Source: a virus
DNA: 24,201 bases
Reading direction: 5' to 3' (one strand)
IMG/VR virus record: IMGVR_UViG_3300009537_000172
Coordinates: 1 to 24,201 of that record
Shown here: one piece after another, positions 21,773 to 24,201 of the stretch
How positions within the stretch are numbered: position 1 is the stretch's first letter
How the letters are laid out: each line of letters begins with the position of its first letter
Position numbers and translations under genes: made by a program
Notes under the pieces: model-generated
The model's input: only the letters and a program-made list of their open reading frames with translations
Database searches by the model: none
Told to the model about the DNA's origin: nothing

Positions 21773-22276
21773 TTATCCTTCAAACGGAATGTCTTCTGGC
21801 TTGTTAAAATTCTTTACGTCCTCTGATTCTTCAGGAGCACCTGTGCCACCTTCAGCTTCATCGTGTTCATCTAATTCTTTAACAGTTGAATTACTTTCGT
21901 TCTCTGGAAGATTAGCTCCGTAGAAACTAAATATCTTTGTCGGGCTAAAACCTTTTGTTGAAGATTTTTCTTCTCTCTCAAATATTACTGTAAGAGGATC
22001 GCCTAGTCGTAGATGGTCTGTTTTGTCTAGTACGAATGAAAGTCTTTTAATTCCAACATTGATAAGCTCTCCATTTGGTTGTTCAAGTGTGATACCTCTC
22101 TGCTCCTTGAACATTCCTTCTGCTTGTCTATAGAAAGCATCTCTAATAAAACCCTGTACCTTGTCTCCCACCTTCTCAAATTTAGCCCAATTACTCCATG
22201 CGATGTCTCTAGGTTTAGTTAGAGCGTCCTTAGCGTAATCTTCAAAATTGTACCCACTTGCTTTTTCTTTTGTCAT
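21773..22276 (-). CDS. Single-stranded-DNA-binding protein
   Basis: 167 residues. An OB-fold-like beta region (VGDKVQGFIRDAFYRQAEGM, NVGIKRLSFVLDKTDHL, PLTVIFEREEKSSTKGF) is followed by a long disordered acidic linker (ELDEHDEAEGG, APEESEDVKN) and a tip EDIPFEG. The DIPF ending is the hallmark by which SSB proteins recruit partners such as helicases and nucleases, here with EG added. SSB coats single strands during replication and recombination. It is transcribed leftward from a promoter with the TTTAGT element. The DNA-contacting residues cannot be fixed without a structure. Confidence 0.75.
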   Translation of the reverse strand: MTKEKASGYNFEDYAKDALTKPRDIAWSNWAKFEKVGDKVQGFIRDAFYRQAEGMFKEQRGITLEQPNGELINVGIKRLSFVLDKTDHLRLGDPLTVIFEREEKSSTKGFSPTKIFSFYGANLPENESNSTVKELDEHDEAEGGTGAPEESEDVKNFNKPEDIPFEG

Positions 22277-22314
22277 GATTGTTTATTGCTTAGTTAATAA
22301 TCACTTACTCCTAT

Positions 22315-22343
22315 ATTTTATCTTTAGTTGCTACAAATAGCAA
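22315..22343 (-). promoter_or_regulatory. SSB promoter, with TTTAGT element (site 4)
   Basis: On the minus strand: TTGCTA, a 17-bp spacer and TAAAAT. The plus strand carries ATCTTTAGTTGCT (22320-22332) across the spacer. Confidence 0.6.
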
Positions 22344-22350
22344 GTCAGAG

Positions 22351-22359
22351 TTATCCACA
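22351..22359 (+). promoter_or_regulatory. DnaA box 3
   Basis: TTATCCACA inside GAGTTATCCACA, midway between the divergent SSB and nuclease promoters. Confidence 0.5.
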
Positions 22360-22367
22360 GGTACCTA

Positions 22368-22395
22368 TTGACTTAACTTTTAGTTGGCATATAAT
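22368..22395 (+). promoter_or_regulatory. Nuclease promoter, with TTTAGT element (site 5)
   Basis: TTGACT, a 16-bp spacer and a perfect TATAAT. The spacer is almost wholly the element ACTTTTAGTTGGCA (22376-22389). It drives the gene at 22424. Confidence 0.8.
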
Positions 22396-22423
22396 TTAGT
22401 TATTACTATTAAAGCAATAAACA

Positions 22424-23095
22424 ATGAAATATATCCTAGGCATAAAGCCTAATGGAAAGTATCGTGACTCTTTGTCTTATTCCGGCTGGAATTTATGGAA
22501 AACAAATAAAGAAGCGTATCGCAGAAGGTATTACGAAAATGAAAAACCTTTTGAGACCGTAGAAACAATTTTAGGCAAACAGATTGCAAAAAAAATTGAG
22601 AAAGGTGAACTACCATGGGTACCCACATACGATATGCCGGAAATAACATTGGAAGTTAATATTGACGGGGCAAAGTTCAATGGGCGACCAGATACGTATG
22701 ATTCTAAAACATTCGCCTTCATGGATCATAAAACAGGTCATGTAGATAAGGATGGTAAACCGCCTTGGAACAAATTAAAGGTCGCCAAGCACAAACAGTT
22801 GGACTGGTACAGTTGGTTGTTTAAGGAAAAGTTAGGAAAGGTAAAAAATCTTTGTCACATTGTATGGCTTGAAACAAAGTTTGAAGAAAAGAGTATTAAA
22901 TTTGGAAAACATACATTAACTTCGCAGACTAGAGAATTAAAATTAACAGGTAAGTATAAAAAGTTCTCACGTACCATTCAAGAATGGCAACGTAAGAAAA
23001 TTAGAGAAGAGGCACTATTAGCAATTAAAGAAATACACGAAGATTATGAAAACTACATACGAAAAGTACATAGAGATCAAGAAGCAAATAAGTAA
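22424..23095 (+). CDS. PD-(D/E)xK exonuclease, RecB/Cas4-like
   Basis: 223 residues. It starts with LSYSGWNLWKTNKEAYRRRY, the S-x-S-x-x-x-x-W pattern found at the start of RecB-type nucleases. The active-site residues follow: GRPD with Asp90, then DHK with Asp101 and Lys103, and the QxxxY motif at Gln125-Tyr129. Such phage enzymes process DNA ends in recombination or degrade host DNA. It is the first gene of a plus-strand unit behind a consensus promoter. The next gene overlaps its end by 50 nt. No iron-sulphur cysteine cluster of Cas4/AddB type is seen. Confidence 0.8.
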   Translation: MKYILGIKPNGKYRDSLSYSGWNLWKTNKEAYRRRYYENEKPFETVETILGKQIAKKIEKGELPWVPTYDMPEITLEVNIDGAKFNGRPDTYDSKTFAFMDHKTGHVDKDGKPPWNKLKVAKHKQLDWYSWLFKEKLGKVKNLCHIVWLETKFEEKSIKFGKHTLTSQTRELKLTGKYKKFSRTIQEWQRKKIREEALLAIKEIHEDYENYIRKVHRDQEANK

Positions 23096-23336
23096 ATTGG
23101 AGGACGAAGCAGAAGCACTTAATAAGAAGATAGTCGCAGATATGGAAGATAAAGGACTAAAGACTCTTCCTGTCGGTGAGGATAAACTAACTATCGCAAC
23201 AAAACTTTCATGGATATATTCTGGAAAGGTTACGAAGCTAGATGAAAGTTTGAAAATATTAAAGGTACAGGAGCAAGAGAAAGGTATTGCAAAAGCAAAG
23301 GAGAGTCATTACTTAAAATTATCATTAAAGAAATAA
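23046..23336 (+). CDS. Coiled-coil small protein, unknown function
   Basis: 96 residues. A helical coiled-coil N-terminus (EIKKQISKLEDEAEALNKKI) is followed by a beta hairpin and Lys-rich helices (LTIATKLSWIYSGKVTKLDE). It begins inside the nuclease gene in another frame, so it is probably translationally coupled to it and may be its partner. The pattern resembles phage host-nuclease inhibitor or nuclease-associated proteins, but this is weak. A later start cannot be excluded. Confidence 0.55.
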   Translation: MKTTYEKYIEIKKQISKLEDEAEALNKKIVADMEDKGLKTLPVGEDKLTIATKLSWIYSGKVTKLDESLKILKVQEQEKGIAKAKESHYLKLSLKK

Positions 23337-23337
23337 C

Positions 23338-23481
23338 ATGAAAACCTGTAGCGAATGCGACAAGCCACTATTTGACCAAGACTATGCAGACCCCGACTCT
23401 GGTCTATGTGACACTTGTTATATAGAAGCGGAGAAAGATGATAGTGATGAGTACGATAGTGAAACAAGACATTTAGTTTAA
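23338..23481 (+). CDS. Small zinc-binding acidic protein
   Basis: 47 residues (MKTCSECDKPLFDQDYADPD, SGLCDTCYIEAEKDDSDEYD). Two C-x-x-C pairs form a zinc ribbon, and the C-terminus is a run of acidic residues. It is linked to the coiled-coil gene by TAACATG. It may modify a host protein such as RNA polymerase, but no direct evidence exists. Confidence 0.65.
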   Translation: MKTCSECDKPLFDQDYADPDSGLCDTCYIEAEKDDSDEYDSETRHLV

Positions 23482-23486
23482 TAATT

Positions 23487-23765
23487 ATGAAAAATGAAGA
23501 AATATTTATCGTCACTGATGGTTGCATGTGGGAACAGAATAAGAAAAATTCTACGTATTACCCACACGCCATTGAAGTCGTCAATCAAGAAACCGGTCAA
23601 GTTAGATACATTAGAAGTGGCTCCAAGATTACCTTCGTTGAGGGTGAAATCTCGGAAGGTCGCTCACAAGAAGTTTATAATAAAGCCAAAATGCCCTGTT
23701 CTGTTCAAAACAAGTTACAACGAGGAGATCGCAAAGCAAGAAGCAAAGAAGATGACAAAAGGTAA
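23487..23765 (+). CDS. Small protein, unknown function
   Basis: 92 residues from ATG 23487. Beta-strand-like segments (IFIVTDGCMWEQNKKN, AIEVVNQETGQVRYIRSGSK) look like a small beta-rich fold, and the Lys/Arg-rich tail (LQRGDRKARSKEDDKR) is disordered. The last part shares 122 nt with a zinc-finger frame in another frame. The main fold is N-terminal, where this frame is the more plausible of the two. Confidence 0.55.
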   Translation: MKNEEIFIVTDGCMWEQNKKNSTYYPHAIEVVNQETGQVRYIRSGSKITFVEGEISEGRSQEVYNKAKMPCSVQNKLQRGDRKARSKEDDKR

Positions 23766-23838
23766 ATTAAAATTAAGAGCTTACCGGTGCGAATATTGTC
23801 CATTTTGGCATATGACCCACAAGAAACTAAAACAATGA
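23644..23838 (+). CDS. Small zinc-finger protein
   Basis: 64 residues if begun at GTG 23644. The frame is open from 23494, but its upper part looks non-coding. The C-terminus YRCEYCPFWHMTH has a C-x-x-C followed by H-x3-H, a classic zinc knuckle in small phage proteins. The preceding TSYNEEIAKQEAKKMTKGKL is a helix, as in that group. It overlaps the previous gene and joins the next gene by ATGA at 23835. The exact start is unresolved. Confidence 0.5.
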   Translation: MKSRKVAHKKFIIKPKCPVLFKTSYNEEIAKQEAKKMTKGKLKLRAYRCEYCPFWHMTHKKLKQ

Positions 23839-24010
23839 AAAAATATTATTCGTAAAACCTAAACAAACAGTAGAATTAGTTGTTTCAAATAAGATATACG
23901 CTGTTATTAAAGAAAACCCACGGCACCTTAGGATTAAAGTGATTGAAAACAAAATATTGAAAGATAGAAAATACAATTTAGCATTTATTGATGATGTAAT
24001 TAAAAAATAA
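23835..24010 (+). pseudogene. Small gene apparently broken by one missing base in an A6 tract
   Basis: ATG 23835 (ATGA overlap with the upstream stop) reads only MKKYYS before a stop. Shifting by one base at the A6 run (23838-23843) opens a 58-residue frame, MKKILFVKPKQTVELVVSNK and on to RKYNLAFIDDVIKK, ending at TAA 24008. The predicted protein has sensible beta-alpha composition. Either one A is lost in the genome or the read, or ribosomes or polymerase slip on the A-run. Confidence 0.5.
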
Positions 24011-24065
24011 CAACCAACCCTGCGGTGTACGACAGTGAGAGATAAACATCGGCACGTGTGGGGTA

Positions 24066-24077
24066 GCCCTTCGGGGC
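24066..24077 (+). other. GCCC-UUCG-GGGC hairpin
   Basis: An unusually stable UUCG tetraloop hairpin in the GC-richer 117-nt gap before the last gene. There is no U-tract after it, so mRNA protection or a translation block is likelier than termination. Confidence 0.5.
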
Positions 24078-24127
24078 AAAGAAAGTATTTGAAAGTGGAA
24101 TTATAAATAATTTAAAACCATAAAGAT

Positions 24128-24201
24128 ATGAAACAGATATATAAAATAAAAGATGCAGTAACTAATGAAGATGTAGATGTTGAGTTTGATTCGCAGGAAG
24201 A
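24128..24201 (+). CDS. Gene start, cut by window edge
   Basis: The frame from ATG 24128 (MKQIYKIKDAVTNEDVDVEF) is open to the end of the window, 24 codons. The N-terminus is short and acidic after residue 8. No family can be named from this piece. Confidence 0.4.
   Translation, partial: MKQIYKIKDAVTNEDVDVEFDSQE

Noticed and set aside
1-24201. CRISPR array, tRNA, rRNA and integrase/attachment site
   Set aside because: No regular spaced repeats, cloverleaf-like CCA-ended structure, or tyrosine/serine recombinase motif was found by eye.

Overview
The window is part of the genome of a tailed, double-stranded DNA bacteriophage. It is AT-rich and densely packed, uses the standard code with all three stops, and has very short or overlapping gene junctions. 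A packaging and head module, short-tail-type structural genes and a replication module are all present. No integrase, tRNA, CRISPR array or bacterial housekeeping gene is visible. The adaptor and beta-propeller-like proteins suggest a podovirus-type tail, but the left end is cut off, so a longer tail cannot be excluded. The host is unresolved. Most starts lack a Shine-Dalgarno sequence, as in Bacteroidota and some other SD-poor lineages, but the promoters look like ordinary sigma70 (TTGACA/TATAAT) sites.

Positions 1-14801 are all on the minus strand and read from right to left in the usual late-gene order. The order is small terminase, a small HAD-type phosphatase, large terminase, an unknown 289-residue protein, two tiny overlapping membrane proteins, an HNH remnant, portal, four small unknown proteins, scaffold, major capsid protein, head-tail adaptor, beta-propeller-like tail protein, a fibre-like protein, a small protein, a 757-residue protein with two LamG-like lectin domains, and one more gene cut by the window edge. 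The major capsid gene is split by a 924-nt group I intron (6300-7223). The intron carries an HNH homing endonuclease, all four conserved core elements P, Q, R and S are readable, and P1 pairing fixes the 5' splice site. Four copies of a GTGGTATAAT extended -10 element sit just upstream of late-gene starts. A nested palindrome and a G-quadruplex-capable tract lie between the two terminase genes.

Positions 14898-17557 are on the plus strand. A strong promoter with a palindromic operator drives an HNH/HTH-like protein and ends in a strong terminator. A run of very small early-type genes follows, mostly joined by TAACATG stop/start junctions, with several single-span membrane proteins and a small helix-turn-helix protein at the end. 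Next comes a consensus promoter that reaches a terminator about 50 nt later, a candidate small RNA.

Positions 17779-22400 hold replication and recombination genes in diverging and converging units. A zinc-finger primase fragment and a P-loop ATPase are on the minus strand. A small HTH protein, an SF2 helicase, a resolvase-like nuclease and two overlapping zinc-ribbon ORFs are on the plus strand. A single-stranded-DNA-binding protein with an SSB-like acidic tip is on the minus strand. Five promoters in this part carry the same ATTTTTAGTTGC-like element between their -35 and -10 boxes, which suggests one phage regulator. Three perfect DnaA boxes lie in intergenic regions at 15451, 19665 and 22351.

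Positions 22424-24201 are on the plus strand and hold a RecB/Cas4-like nuclease, a coiled-coil protein, small zinc-binding proteins, a gene that appears broken by one base in an A6 tract, and the start of another gene. Most assignments rest on motif reading of the protein sequences, without database searches.
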